From contig NZ_JFBL01000001.1 in the NCBI RefSeq assembly GCF_000597725.1, positions 124,001 through 188,000 on the forward strand: a DNA stretch of 64,000 bases, written 5' to 3'. How positions within the stretch are numbered: position 1 is the stretch's first letter; each line of letters begins with the position of its first letter. Below, piece by piece: positions 28,905-39,215 of this stretch. A program made the translations under genes and the position numbers. Below the pieces are notes generated by a model. That model ran no database searches and was not told the DNA's origin. It was given only the letters and a program-made list of their open reading frames with translations. The DNA is from Sulfurospirillum arcachonense DSM 9755. Lineage in GTDB: Bacteria; Campylobacterota; Campylobacteria; Campylobacterales; Sulfurospirillaceae.

Positions 28905-30725
28905 CTACCAGCTAAAGACTCTATTTCTTCCCAACTCTTTAGCTTGATAAAGCGCTTTATCTGCATTTTCAAATACTTCATTAAATGTCTGATTTTTAGA
29001 TCTTGGACTACTAATACCAAAAGATGCTGTTATGCTACCAACTACTGAAAAAGTATTCGATGCTATTTCAAGACGTATTTTTTCTGCAATTTTTTCTACA
29101 TGTGACAGATCATTTGCATTAATAAGAAGTATAAACTCTTCACCACCCCAGCGTGCAAACATATCGTTTTCTCTTACTAATCTTTTGGCTATCAAAGATA
29201 ACTCTTTTAAAACACTATCTCCTGTACTATGTCCATAGGTGTCATTAACCTTTTTAAAATGATCAATGTCTATGATAACTATAGAGTAATTATAAATATT
29301 TTTTCCCTTTAACTTCTCCATAAGTCCTCGCCTATTGAGTATCTGTGTGAGAGGATCTATATTGGCTTTTGAACGGAGTGTTTTATTTGAATTTTGAAGG
29401 TCTACTTGCTTTTGTTTAAGTACATCTAAAAGATAGTTAAAAAACTTTGCAACAAGCCCTATTTCTGTACCTCTTTCTTCATGTATCTTGTCTTTTAAAT
29501 CACCTGATTTCATAATCTTAATAATACTTTCAATAGTATCTACCCATGGCAACTTTGCATTATGCTCACTTACATTAAGTCCTAATACTTCATGTTTTTT
29601 TCTTACTCTAAGCAAATTAAATTTATGTAAAGTCAAAAACAGAATAAGTCCAAGTGAAAAAGCAAAAATAAACGCTACTATAACACCTGTGCCCTGAATA
29701 TATATAAGTTCAAGTCTACTTATGCCTTGAGGAAGCTCTGCAAAAAAACCAACAGCTAAAGTTCCCCATGCACCAGCAAATCCATGTACTCCAACAACAC
29801 TTACAGGATCATCAATTTTAAACTTATGTAAGAGAATATAATCAAAATAGTACATCACTAAAGTAGAAACAAATCCTACAAATGCAGATGTATGAGCATC
29901 AAACTGATTACATCCAGCTGTTATTCCTACTAGTCCAGCAATTACACCAAAAGCAAATACTTCAACGCTCACTTTTTCTTTATTGATAAGACTTAAAAGC
30001 CATCCACAAAATCCACCAAAAGCTCCAGAAATAGTTGTATTTAAAAGTATAGATGTTACAAAAGGATCAAATTTTAAAAGGCTTCCCGCATTAAATCCAA
30101 ACCATGCAAAAAACAGAACAAAAACACCAAAAACTATAAAATTATGGTTACTAGGTGCAAAATAATTAATGCTATATTTACGAAACTTACCAAGACGTGG
30201 ACCTAAAACAATAGCACCCGCTAAACCTATCCAACCACCCATAGAATGAACAACTGTAGAACCTGCAAAATCCATAAAGCCTAGTTGATGTAACCATCCA
30301 TTCTCAGCCCAGGCCCAATGCCCAAAAATAGGGTATATAATAGCAGTTACAACAATGGTAACGATTATGTAGGCATTAAATTTTATTCTTTCAGCTACTG
30401 CTCCTGAAATTATTGTAGCTGCTGTTGCAGCAAACATAGCTTGGAAAAAAAACAGTCCATTTTGAGTTAAATTTTTGCCGTCTATCGCAAAACTATCAAT
30501 ACCTATGAGATTATGGAAGTCATTTCCAAACATCAAGCCATAACCAATAAGCCAAAAGAAAATAAGTCCAAAAATTGTGTCAATTAAGTTTTTCATAGCA
30601 ACATTAATTGTATTTTTGACTCTCACCATACCAGTCTCAATAAGTGCAAAACCAAACTGCATCATAAATACTAGAAAAGCACTGATTATAATCCAAAGGA
30701 AATCTATATTATTTAATTCATTCAT
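28905..30725 (-). CDS. Ammonium transporter (Amt) fused to a diguanylate cyclase (GGDEF)
   Basis: About 606 residues from ATG 30725; TTG at 30740 is an alternative start. Residues ~1-375 are a full Amt domain with both pore histidines (DFAGSTVVH, His 160; VVGVHG, His 314) and the Phe-gate blocks (FFFQAMFAATAATIISG; FFAWFGFNAGS). A helical linker (~395-450) with HAMP-like pattern leads to a GGDEF domain with DPLTQILNRRG, RWGGEEF (active site, 527-531) and an intact RxxD inhibitory site (REND). It probably senses or transports ammonium and makes c-di-GMP in response. No glnK lies nearby, unlike classical amtB loci. Confidence 0.93.
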   Translation of the reverse strand: MNELNNIDFLWIIISAFLVFMMQFGFALIETGMVRVKNTINVAMKNLIDTIFGLIFFWLIGYGLMFGNDFHNLIGIDSFAIDGKNLTQNGLFFFQAMFAATAATIISGAVAERIKFNAYIIVTIVVTAIIYPIFGHWAWAENGWLHQLGFMDFAGSTVVHSMGGWIGLAGAIVLGPRLGKFRKYSINYFAPSNHNFIVFGVFVLFFAWFGFNAGSLLKFDPFVTSILLNTTISGAFGGFCGWLLSLINKEKVSVEVFAFGVIAGLVGITAGCNQFDAHTSAFVGFVSTLVMYYFDYILLHKFKIDDPVSVVGVHGFAGAWGTLAVGFFAELPQGISRLELIYIQGTGVIVAFIFAFSLGLILFLTLHKFNLLRVRKKHEVLGLNVSEHNAKLPWVDTIESIIKIMKSGDLKDKIHEERGTEIGLVAKFFNYLLDVLKQKQVDLQNSNKTLRSKANIDPLTQILNRRGLMEKLKGKNIYNYSIVIIDIDHFKKVNDTYGHSTGDSVLKELSLIAKRLVRENDMFARWGGEEFILLINANDLSHVEKIAEKIRLEIASNTFSVVGSITASFGISSPRSKNQTFNEVFENADKALYQAKELGRNRVFSW

Positions 30726-30793
30726 ATAGAAGTGTATCAATATTTAAGCAATAAATAATAATAAAGTTGTATATATTTTCATCATTAAACAAA

Positions 30794-30899
30794 ATAAAGG
30801 TCAAGGTGAATATTTTGACCTCTTAACAAAACCAATGCCTTCACTGTGGAAACTGTTATGAAATCTGTCCAAATGAGACAATTGTAAAACTAGTATAAA
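30794..30899 (+). pseudogene. Degenerate partial copy of the PNPOx-ferredoxin gene 3' end
   Basis: This stretch repeats 28612-28654 (42 of 43 bases identical) joined directly to 28803-28869 (about 89% identical), lacking the intervening 152 bp. The deletion ends fall at a CAAT shared by both sides. It keeps the final ferredoxin codons (LHCGNCYEICPNE) in part but has no start or complete frame. It lies in the same orientation as the intact gene, on the other side of the Amt-GGDEF gene. Confidence 0.85.
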
Positions 30900-31351
30900 T
30901 ATCTTTACATGTAAGGATATTTTGTAAAAAATTTAAAGGTGCAGCGATAAATTGAGTTAGGAAAATCACTAATCTACGGTAATTACGCTATTAACGTGAA
31001 AATTTCATTATGTATAAATGTGTTTATTGGCATGTTTCTGTCAAAATTTTCTATTCCTATCCCCTTTAATTTATTATAATGATATTACATGTATTTCAAT
31101 ATAATCCTACTATAATGAACTTATAGTTGAAATTTTATAAAAAATCTATAAAATACTACTATAATGACTTTTAAAGGTAAGTCTTTACAAGTATGCATGA
31201 GCTAAAAAATAAATATATTCGCTATACCATGATTTAAAATAAGCGTTTCTTAAAAAAAACAGACTCTTTTATATATAAATAGTTATACCATAACAACATA
31301 ATATATTGTTTTTAAATGCCACTTATGGCATAATTAAAAAAAGGAATTATA
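30900..31351. other. AT-rich non-coding stretch upstream of the XRE-Fic pair
   Basis: About 450 bp with no gene. It contains a TTTACATGTAA palindrome at 30904, and three TATAATGA motifs at about 31075, 31111 and 31160; the last two belong to a repeated 12-mer CTACTATAATGA (31107 and 31156). TATACCAT occurs twice, near 31223 and 31284. The region probably holds the promoter of the XRE gene, but no single start could be selected. Confidence 0.5.
31316..31331. promoter_or_regulatory. Palindrome ATGCCA-CTTA-TGGCAT before XRE gene (autoregulatory operator candidate)
   Basis: A perfect 6+6 inverted repeat with 4-nt spacer ends 20 bp before the XRE start, just upstream of the AAAAAAAGGAAT ribosome binding site. 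XRE antitoxins commonly bind such sites in their own promoter, so it is the best operator candidate for this toxin-antitoxin operon. Confidence 0.55.
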
Positions 31352-31732
31352 ATGAAACGTATTGAACTTATCAACCAAATCATCGCTAGAAAAGAACAAC
31401 TCGGCATTACTGTTGAGAATCTTGCTAAATTAAGTGGAGTTGGTATTAGAACTATTAATAGGCTTTTAAAAAATGAAGATGTTAAGTTAAGTACGATAGA
31501 GCATGTAACAAACTTTTTAGGATTAGACTTTGCAGGTAATGAGACTATACCTTTAAAAAAGTTAGAAAAACAAAGAGCTAGAGAAAAAGCTATCTTTATG
31601 GCTTCTTTGGTGCAAAGTACTTCTGCATTAGAAATGCAAGGTTTAGAAGAAGAGAGCTTAAATGCTATTATTGATACTTATGAAAAAGAGTTTTTAAATG
31701 GTGATTATAAAGATACTTTGTGGGTAGCATAA
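31352..31732 (+). CDS. XRE-family HTH protein, probable antitoxin (mobile mystery protein A-like partner)
   Basis: A 126-residue protein with an N-terminal lambda-repressor-type HTH (KEQLGITVENLAKLSGVGIRTINRLLKNEDVKLSTIEHV, about 14-52) and a helical C-terminus. Its stop TAA overlaps the ATG of the Fic gene (TAATG), so the two are translationally coupled, as in toxin-antitoxin pairs. It likely represses the operon and may neutralise the Fic protein. The family name is inferred from its pairing with the Fic gene. Confidence 0.8.
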   Translation: MKRIELINQIIARKEQLGITVENLAKLSGVGIRTINRLLKNEDVKLSTIEHVTNFLGLDFAGNETIPLKKLEKQRAREKAIFMASLVQSTSALEMQGLEEESLNAIIDTYEKEFLNGDYKDTLWVA

Positions 31733-32334
31733 TGATAGATTCAACTAAACCAATAGATGATGCAACACCAGTTGATGATATTTCAGGATTAAAGTTACCA
31801 AAGGGTAAAGTTTATTCGCTAAAAGAAATCTATATAGCAGAAGCACATAATATAGCTAATTCAACACTAAAGTACCTCTCTGCTCCACCATCTAAAAAAA
31901 TAGCACCTTTTTCTTATGAGTGGCTATCAATACTTCATAACGAAATGTTTGGGGATATTTGGGATTGGGCTGGAAAATTTAGAACGATTGAGCTTTCTAT
32001 TGGTATAAAAGCTTATCAAGTACCAACAGCACTAAAAGAATTAGCAGATGATATAGAGTTTTGGAATCAAAACAAAACATTTGATATCTATGAAATAGCT
32101 ACTCGTATCCACCATCGTGCAGTTCAAATTCATCCATTTACAAATGGAAATGGTAGATGGTCAAGAATGCTGGCTAATATTTACCTTAGACAAAATGGTT
32201 CTATGCCAGTTAAGTGGCAAGAAGATTTACTTTCAAAAGAAAATCCTAAAAGAGATGAATATATAAAAGCTCTTAAAAAAGCTGATAGTGGTGATTTTAG
32301 TAGCTTAATACAAATGCATAAAATAACGTATTAA
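31732..32334 (+). CDS. Fic-domain protein (mobile mystery protein B-like), probable toxin
   Basis: About 200 residues from ATG 31732. The canonical Fic motif HPFTNGNGRWSR (His, phosphate-binding GNGR) is intact near residue 136, with the upstream helix block IWDWAGKFRT and the flap KAYQVP typical of the family. Fic enzymes transfer AMP or other phosphate groups onto target proteins. No clear [S/T]xxxE[G/N] inhibitory helix was spotted, so inhibition may come from the XRE partner. These genes are often found as mobile accessory pairs. Confidence 0.88.
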   Translation: MIDSTKPIDDATPVDDISGLKLPKGKVYSLKEIYIAEAHNIANSTLKYLSAPPSKKIAPFSYEWLSILHNEMFGDIWDWAGKFRTIELSIGIKAYQVPTALKELADDIEFWNQNKTFDIYEIATRIHHRAVQIHPFTNGNGRWSRMLANIYLRQNGSMPVKWQEDLLSKENPKRDEYIKALKKADSGDFSSLIQMHKITY

Positions 32335-32375
32335 TTTTTACTGAATTAAAATCTGTCTAACTTATTGGTGACATT

Positions 32376-32420
32376 CCACTTTGCATGGCTATTTATGTTT
32401 TAAAATAGAAAGTGGCTTTT
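32376..32420 (+). terminator. Intrinsic terminator after the Fic gene
   Basis: CCACTTT (32376-32382) pairs with AAAGTGG (32409-32415), with an inner CTATTT/AAATAG stem and a 6-nt bulge, followed directly by CTTTTTG. It lies 40 nt after the Fic stop. The following ~160 bp up to the tRNA gene show nothing else I can name. Confidence 0.65.
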
Positions 32421-32578
32421 TGCTAGATAATGTAGTTTTATAACAGTACTTCATGTTATTAATAATTATGTCATTAATTAACTATCAAGTGTGGTAAAAA
32501 GTATGTGAACTATGATTCTTAATTTATTTATGAAATTTTAAAAAGTTATTTAAAGTTCGTATTAATGGGGTTTAAAAA

Positions 32579-32655
32579 TGGTGTCAAGAGAGGGACTCGA
32601 ACCCTCGACCTCCGGCTTATGAGACCAGCGCTCTAACCAGCTGAGCTACCTTGAC
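32579..32655 (-). tRNA. tRNA with CAT anticodon (elongator Met, or Ile2 if lysidine-modified)
   Basis: The minus strand folds into a standard 77-nt cloverleaf: acceptor GTCAAGG/TCTTGAC (one G-T pair), D-stem GCTC/GAGC, anticodon stem CTGGT/GCCGG with loop CTCATAA (anticodon CAT), T-arm GAGGG-TTCGAGT-CCCTC, discriminator A and an encoded CCA. The anticodon stem lacks the three G-C pairs and the acceptor lacks the 1-72 mismatch of initiator tRNA, so it is elongator Met or the Ile-CAU type. Confidence 0.93.
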
Positions 32656-32701
32656 ACTTTTAAGAGGTCGAAATTATACATCTTCTAAGCTTAGACTTTT
32701 G

Positions 32702-34699
32702 TTAATTAAATAATTTCAAAAGTCCTTTAGCTGTGTCTTGCCACTCTTCTGGTACATTTTTATCTATAGCCTTGTCTATTTTTTGTTTTAAATACTCTGA
32801 GCCATTTAACTCAACACTTGGTTTATCAAGCTTTCCTTCTATGCTTCCTTGGAAATCTCTATGTTGTATCTTTACTTCAAAATCACTTTTTATATTATGC
32901 TCTTCTAAATCTATACTTCCACTTGGTACTTTAAAGTAACTTTCCAAACCATTCATTAAGAGTGTAAAATCCACTTGATTATTGTCTATTACACCTCTTA
33001 AAAGAGTATCTTTATAGACTTCTTGGGTCAAGTCAAAACCGCTCACTGCTAACAATATATCTGAAAGCTCTGTTTTTAGTATCTTTCCATTTAGTGCATT
33101 TACTTCAAAGATACCTTGTTTGTTTATTACATTATAATCAGCTTGAAGAGAAGCAAACGAATCAAAAACTTTAGGATAACTCATCATATCTGTAAGCTTT
33201 AGTGTAGACAAGTCTTCACTCTTTACATGTAAAAGATTATCTTTAAGATTAAAGGTTGTTTTAGCATCCAAAAAGTCACTTTTTCCATCGAGTGTTACTA
33301 CACCTTTTTCTATGCCATACTTACCATCAACATCTACTTTACCTTGCATCTCTCTTTTTGTAGCAAAAGCAAGCTTCGTTAAGTCTTCTACATGTAAAGC
33401 ATATTTTCCATTTAGTTTACTAGTATCTATGTCAAACTGACTTTGTGTTATATCTAGATTAGATATATCTGACGGCATGTTTGCCTTAAAAAAGACTAAA
33501 TTGTTTTTTATGTCACCTTGAGCTTTTATCTCATAATCTATTATAGAAGGAAACTCCATATCTACAAGTTTTTTTAACTCTACACCATAAAGTTTTGCAT
33601 GGTCTACATGTAAAGTAAATTTTCCCTTTTTTTGAGATAATGCATCCATATCTAAAGTAAGATTCAAATCCCCATCTGAATATCTTGGTTGTTTAAACAT
33701 TGTCATTATTTTTGAAAGGTTAACGCTTTTTGCATTTACTTTCATAGTATCATTGAAAACTATCGCTTTAAATGATCCTCCTAAAGAGTTCGTATTTACG
33801 TCGAAACTAAAATCTTGTTTATCTTTTTGTATATTTCCATCTACTATTAAACTTCCTTGTAATACTGTATTAATAGTCTTTTGAAAAACAGACATATCTG
33901 CGATTTTTACACTATAATCACTATAAAAAATCTCTTTTTTCAAATCATACTGAGTTTTTTTAGTCTCTATTTTTGCTATGTTTGAAAAAATATCACTTTT
34001 AGCATAAAGTTTATCACCATCTATATTAGATTTAATCGTCCCTCTATATGTCACTATATCTTTGAGTTTTATACCAAAATCTTTTTCTAAAAGTTGATTT
34101 GACAACGTTCCATAATGGATGATGATATTACCATCTCCTTTATACTTCTCTTCACCTATAGATTTTATATCTGCATTTATATCTATCATACCTTTTGAGT
34201 AAATTGGTTTTTTCAAAAAAGCCAATATCTCTTCAATCTTTATATTTTTAGCATTTAATTTTATATCTTTAAGTTTTTTGTTTTGTACATTTGTTAAAAA
34301 ACTCAATGGCGAATGAAAAGCTCTTCCTGCTCCATTTGCTTGAAATTCATCTATATTGCCTTTGAGTTTACCCTTTACATGTAAATCCCCAGCTATATTG
34401 ACATAAGCAGTTTTTATATTATTTGCATCTACCATATACTCCACATCAAAGTCTTCTCTTAAGATATTAAAATCACCATTAACAATGACTTTTGAGTTCT
34501 CTCCTACTGTTATTTCGGCATCTATAAAGTTTGTTCTTAAAGTAAGCGTTTCTATATGAACATCTTTTTGAAAACTTTTTTGTATATATTTTTCTAAATA
34601 AGGTTTAAGTAGATTATTACCAGATTGCGTAAAAAGAGCTAAAAAAACACAACCTAATAACAAAAACAATACTGACACAAAAATTAAAAAATACTTCAT
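32702..34699 (-). CDS. AsmA/TamB-like inner-membrane-anchored periplasmic protein
   Basis: A 665-residue protein with one N-terminal membrane anchor (IFVSVLFLLLGCVFLALF) and a long periplasmic region rich in alternating beta-strand patterns, such as repeated VxGDFN, VxIADM, LxVDGN units, characteristic of AsmA-like/repeating beta-groove proteins. Many repeats of the type NLHVK/ALHVEDL occur. AsmA-family proteins are implicated in phospholipid transport between membranes. Family recognition is by pattern, not by a unique motif. Lone gene, minus strand, divergent from groES. Confidence 0.65.
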   Translation of the reverse strand: MKYFLIFVSVLFLLLGCVFLALFTQSGNNLLKPYLEKYIQKSFQKDVHIETLTLRTNFIDAEITVGENSKVIVNGDFNILREDFDVEYMVDANNIKTAYVNIAGDLHVKGKLKGNIDEFQANGAGRAFHSPLSFLTNVQNKKLKDIKLNAKNIKIEEILAFLKKPIYSKGMIDINADIKSIGEEKYKGDGNIIIHYGTLSNQLLEKDFGIKLKDIVTYRGTIKSNIDGDKLYAKSDIFSNIAKIETKKTQYDLKKEIFYSDYSVKIADMSVFQKTINTVLQGSLIVDGNIQKDKQDFSFDVNTNSLGGSFKAIVFNDTMKVNAKSVNLSKIMTMFKQPRYSDGDLNLTLDMDALSQKKGKFTLHVDHAKLYGVELKKLVDMEFPSIIDYEIKAQGDIKNNLVFFKANMPSDISNLDITQSQFDIDTSKLNGKYALHVEDLTKLAFATKREMQGKVDVDGKYGIEKGVVTLDGKSDFLDAKTTFNLKDNLLHVKSEDLSTLKLTDMMSYPKVFDSFASLQADYNVINKQGIFEVNALNGKILKTELSDILLAVSGFDLTQEVYKDTLLRGVIDNNQVDFTLLMNGLESYFKVPSGSIDLEEHNIKSDFEVKIQHRDFQGSIEGKLDKPSVELNGSEYLKQKIDKAIDKNVPEEWQDTAKGLLKLFN

Positions 34700-34757
34700 T
34701 ATATACCTCTAATACTAATAATACTTTAGTGTACTTGACTAAAGTATTTTAAATTTA

Positions 34758-34786
34758 TTGACATTTATGCACATTTCTTGTAAAAT
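34758..34786 (+). promoter_or_regulatory. Sigma-70-type promoter of groES-groEL
   Basis: TTGACA (34758-34763) and TAAAAT (34781-34786) are separated by 17 bp, directly before the CIRCE element. Good match to the vegetative consensus. Confidence 0.75.
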
Positions 34787-34787
34787 A

Positions 34788-34814
34788 TCAGCACTCAAAT
34801 ATACAGAGTGCTAA
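34788..34814. promoter_or_regulatory. CIRCE operator (HrcA-binding site)
   Basis: TCAGCACTC-N9-GAGTGCTAA matches the CIRCE consensus TTAGCACTC-N9-GAGTGCTAA with one mismatch. It overlaps the transcription start region of groES-groEL, so heat-shock control by the HrcA repressor is expected. hrcA is not in this window. Confidence 0.93.
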
Positions 34815-34836
34815 AATTTTATTACAAGGAAATATT

Positions 34837-35106
34837 ATGGCTTTTCAACCATTAGGACAAAGAGTTCTTATCGAACGTGTAGAAGAATCTACAACAACAG
34901 CTTCAGGCATTATTATACCTGACAATGCAAAAGAAAAACCTTTAAACGGTAAAGTTGTAGCAATAAGTAAAGAGATAGCAGATGCAGGACTCATCACAGT
35001 AGGTGATAAAGTTGTATTTGGTAAATATGCAGGAACTGATTTATCACTAGAAGGTAAAGAGTATTTAGTGATGGAAGATAAAGATATACTTGGTATTTTA
35101 AAATAA
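34837..35106 (+). CDS. groES: Co-chaperonin GroES
   Basis: The 89-residue protein has the GroES fold signatures [28 protein letters not shown] (mobile loop region) and [12 protein letters not shown]. It caps the GroEL cavity for protein folding in the cytoplasm. RBS AAGGAAAT precedes ATG. First gene of the CIRCE-controlled groES-groEL operon, 104 bp from groEL. Confidence 0.98.
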   Translation: MAFQPLGQRVLIERVEESTTTASGIIIPDNAKEKPLNGKVVAISKEIADAGLITVGDKVVFGKYAGTDLSLEGKEYLVMEDKDILGILK

Positions 35107-35153
35107 ACTTCAAAAAATAAAAATGTTTTAGGCGAAGCCTTAGCTTCAAATGA

Positions 35154-36851
<1,698 letters not shown>

Positions 36852-36868
36852 CTACCAACCACATCTTC

Positions 36869-36894
36869 AGAAACCCCTTAACTATGGGGTTTCT
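36869..36894. terminator. Hairpin after groEL (convergent with PP2C-kinase gene)
   Basis: AGAAACCCC (36869-36877) and GGGGTTTCT (36886-36894) form a GC-rich 9-bp stem with 8-nt loop 17 nt after the groEL stop. There is no U-tract on either side, so termination would be inefficient or factor-assisted. Confidence 0.55.
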
Positions 36895-36926
36895 ACCCAC
36901 TACAATATTAAATTAGTTTTATAAAT

Positions 36927-38840
36927 TTAAAGCTCTTTAGGTATAGATATTAGGAATTCAGCACTGTTTTCTTGATTTATTACTCGTATTTTTCCTTTAT
37001 GATGTTCCTCTACTATCATTTTTGACATATAGAGCCCCAGTCCTGTTCCGTTCTTTTTATCTTTAGTTGAAAAATAAGGCTCAAAAATTTTATCTATAGT
37101 ATCCTTTGGAATACCCCCTCCATTATCTTTAATTGAGAGGAATACACTATTGTTATCCTCATAAGTTTTTATCTGTATCTTTTGATTATCTATTGATTGA
37201 TCTTCAAAATTATCTTTTGCATTTTTTAATATATTTAATATTACCTGCATAAGTTCATTTTTTAATCCAGATATTTCTATAGAGTCATTAAGATTAAGTT
37301 CTAAAGCAATATTATTATTCTTAAGTGATGCATCTATAATAGATATTGCACTTTGAATAGGTTCATTTAAACTAAAGTTATCTTTATTAAATCCCTCTTT
37401 ATAAAAATTTCTAAAGTCATCTATTGTTTTTGATAAAAAGTCTGTATAACCAGCAATATTTACAAGTTTCGTATTTAGAAATTTAAAAAATTTAGTTTTA
37501 TCTTCCTCTTTTGAGAAATCATACTTATCTAAAGCTAGCTTATTTTGTATATTTACAATTGCACTTGCAATAGAACCTAAAGGTTGCCTCCACTGATGGG
37601 CGATCATACTGATAATTTCAGACATTTGAGCTATTTTTGCCTGATGAACCATAGTAGTATACTCTTGTTCTTTTTTATAAGTTTTATGATTCTCTTGACT
37701 CATACCATAAAAAACCATCTCTTTAAAATCCTTCAGCTTTTCACTTTGAATATCAATATGAGAAGAGAGAGGGTATTGTAGTAGTAATATTCCATTTGTA
37801 TCATCATAAGAAAACTCTACCTCATGGAATAAAGGGATCACTTTTTGTGCTAAGCTTTTTGTTATTACAAGATGAATTTGGAGAGATGTTTCAGACAAAT
37901 AAAAATCTATATTTAAACTCTTGTTTTTTAAGAATTCCATAACTATAGTTTGAATTTTTACAGATTGTTTGATATCAAACTTTAAAAATCTTAAAATTTG
38001 AGATAATAGATTTCTTGTTTGTGTCATACTATCAAATGAAACAAATAAAAACTTTTTCTCTAAAGGTTCAATATAACTTTGAAGATCAAATAGGTTTTCT
38101 ATCTTGTATACAATCTGTTGAGTTGATTGAATATCTTTTTTTTCTGCTCTTTTAATATATGTTTTTTTATTTAACTCTTGCTTTACTGGTTTTGTTTGTT
38201 CAAGATGTGATTTTTGCAAGTTTTTAGTAAAATGATAGCTTTCACTCCCCTCACCAGTATACTGAACAATACAACATAAAGCATCATCATTTTTTAAAGC
38301 ATACCTGTCAATAATACTTTGGCTTAGAAGTTCAATGTTTTCAGTATTTTCTATATTGCTAAATAGAGTATTTTCATAACTATTTACTCCATCAGTAGAG
38401 CAAATCAAGATATCATTATCATGTAGCTTTAAAACATTTTGTTCAATATTAATAGGAAGCTCCAAACCAATTACACCATTTTGATGTTTAAGAGGCTTTA
38501 TTTTTCCATTTTTGATTAGCTCTAGTTTTAAATTTCCGATACAGATATATTGTAATAGAGGAAGTGCTTTATTTACGCGACCTATAAAAAAAGTTAGCCC
38601 ATACTGTTTCACTTTTTCCAATTTTTTTACAAGATTAAAAATCTCTAAAACACTATTGTCTTTGTTCTTTTCTATAATTTTTTCAATTTCTAAATGAAGA
38701 TTTCCAATTTTTATATTACCGTGTCCCCCTATATCCCCGACACAAATTAAGTATGAATCACTACATTCAAAATAGTTTGCAAAATCCCCACAATTATCTA
38801 AAGAGATAAAAGGGCTTATTGCTTTTGAAAATTTTATCAT
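36927..38840 (-). CDS. PP2C (SpoIIE/RsbX-type) phosphatase fused to a histidine kinase
   Basis: A 637-residue soluble fusion with no membrane segment. Residues ~1-195 form a PP2C-like phosphatase of the SpoIIE/RsbU/RsbX group with metal-binding blocks NCGDFANYF (16-24), VGDIGGHG (34-41), LICSTDGVNSYEN and NDDALCCIV. A middle region (200-395) is not recognised. The C-terminus is a histidine kinase with AHQWRQPL (His 415), N-box LKNAKDNF, DNGGGIPK and [10 protein letters not shown]. Directly downstream of rsbT with no gap, it replaces the usual stand-alone RsbX/RsbU. Likely role: phosphatase partner or output of the stressosome wired into a phosphorelay (inference). Confidence 0.88.
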   Translation of the reverse strand: MIKFSKAISPFISLDNCGDFANYFECSDSYLICVGDIGGHGNIKIGNLHLEIEKIIEKNKDNSVLEIFNLVKKLEKVKQYGLTFFIGRVNKALPLLQYICIGNLKLELIKNGKIKPLKHQNGVIGLELPINIEQNVLKLHDNDILICSTDGVNSYENTLFSNIENTENIELLSQSIIDRYALKNDDALCCIVQYTGEGSESYHFTKNLQKSHLEQTKPVKQELNKKTYIKRAEKKDIQSTQQIVYKIENLFDLQSYIEPLEKKFLFVSFDSMTQTRNLLSQILRFLKFDIKQSVKIQTIVMEFLKNKSLNIDFYLSETSLQIHLVITKSLAQKVIPLFHEVEFSYDDTNGILLLQYPLSSHIDIQSEKLKDFKEMVFYGMSQENHKTYKKEQEYTTMVHQAKIAQMSEIISMIAHQWRQPLGSIASAIVNIQNKLALDKYDFSKEEDKTKFFKFLNTKLVNIAGYTDFLSKTIDDFRNFYKEGFNKDNFSLNEPIQSAISIIDASLKNNNIALELNLNDSIEISGLKNELMQVILNILKNAKDNFEDQSIDNQKIQIKTYEDNNSVFLSIKDNGGGIPKDTIDKIFEPYFSTKDKKNGTGLGLYMSKMIVEEHHKGKIRVINQENSAEFLISIPKEL

Positions 38841-39215
38841 CTAAAACTCCTTTATACAAAGGAGATCTGTACCACTAGGAGATGTGGAAAGCTCAAAGTC
38901 ATCACACATCCTTACTATAGATGGCAGACCAAGTCCTAAGCTTCCAACACTACTGTACCCTTCTGTAAAACTATTTTCTACATTAGATGCAAAACCTTTT
39001 CCGTCATCCTTACCTTGTAATACAAATCTAGAGTGTTCAATGCTAATTCTAAACTCACCAGATGAAGAGAATTTGATTATATTATAAATTATCTCCGAAG
39101 CTAAAGTAACAACTTGTGCAAGAATGTTTTTATTTCTAGTATGTTTTGAAACAAACTTTTCAACCTGTGAGATTTTTGATTGAATATCACTTTGTTTATT
39201 TAGTTGAAAACGCAT
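38841..39215 (-). CDS. rsbT: RsbT-type serine/threonine kinase (stressosome)
   Basis: A 124-residue HATPase-type kinase with the N-box ASEIIYNIIKFSSSG, the ADP-contacting KDDGKGF and the GYSSVGSLGLGLPSIVRMCDDF lid region, as in RsbT. RsbT phosphorylates RsbR and RsbS STAS proteins in the stressosome and then leaves to activate an output partner. The start overlaps the rsbS 3' end by 20 nt, and its stop abuts the PP2C-kinase gene, so expression is tightly coupled. Cytoplasmic. Confidence 0.85.
   Translation of the reverse strand: MRFQLNKQSDIQSKISQVEKFVSKHTRNKNILAQVVTLASEIIYNIIKFSSSGEFRISIEHSRFVLQGKDDGKGFASNVENSFTEGYSSVGSLGLGLPSIVRMCDDFELSTSPSGTDLLCIKEF

Noticed and set aside
32579-32655. Initiator tRNA
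   Set aside because: No 1-72 mismatch and no run of three G-C pairs in the anticodon stem.
31352-32655. Integrated island with att sites at the tRNA
   Set aside because: No integrase and no second copy of the tRNA 3' end was found around the XRE-Fic pair.
33200-34400. TTTACATGTAAA copies inside the AsmA-like gene as operators
   Set aside because: They encode repeated Leu-His-Val-Lys or similar residues in register, so coding explains them.
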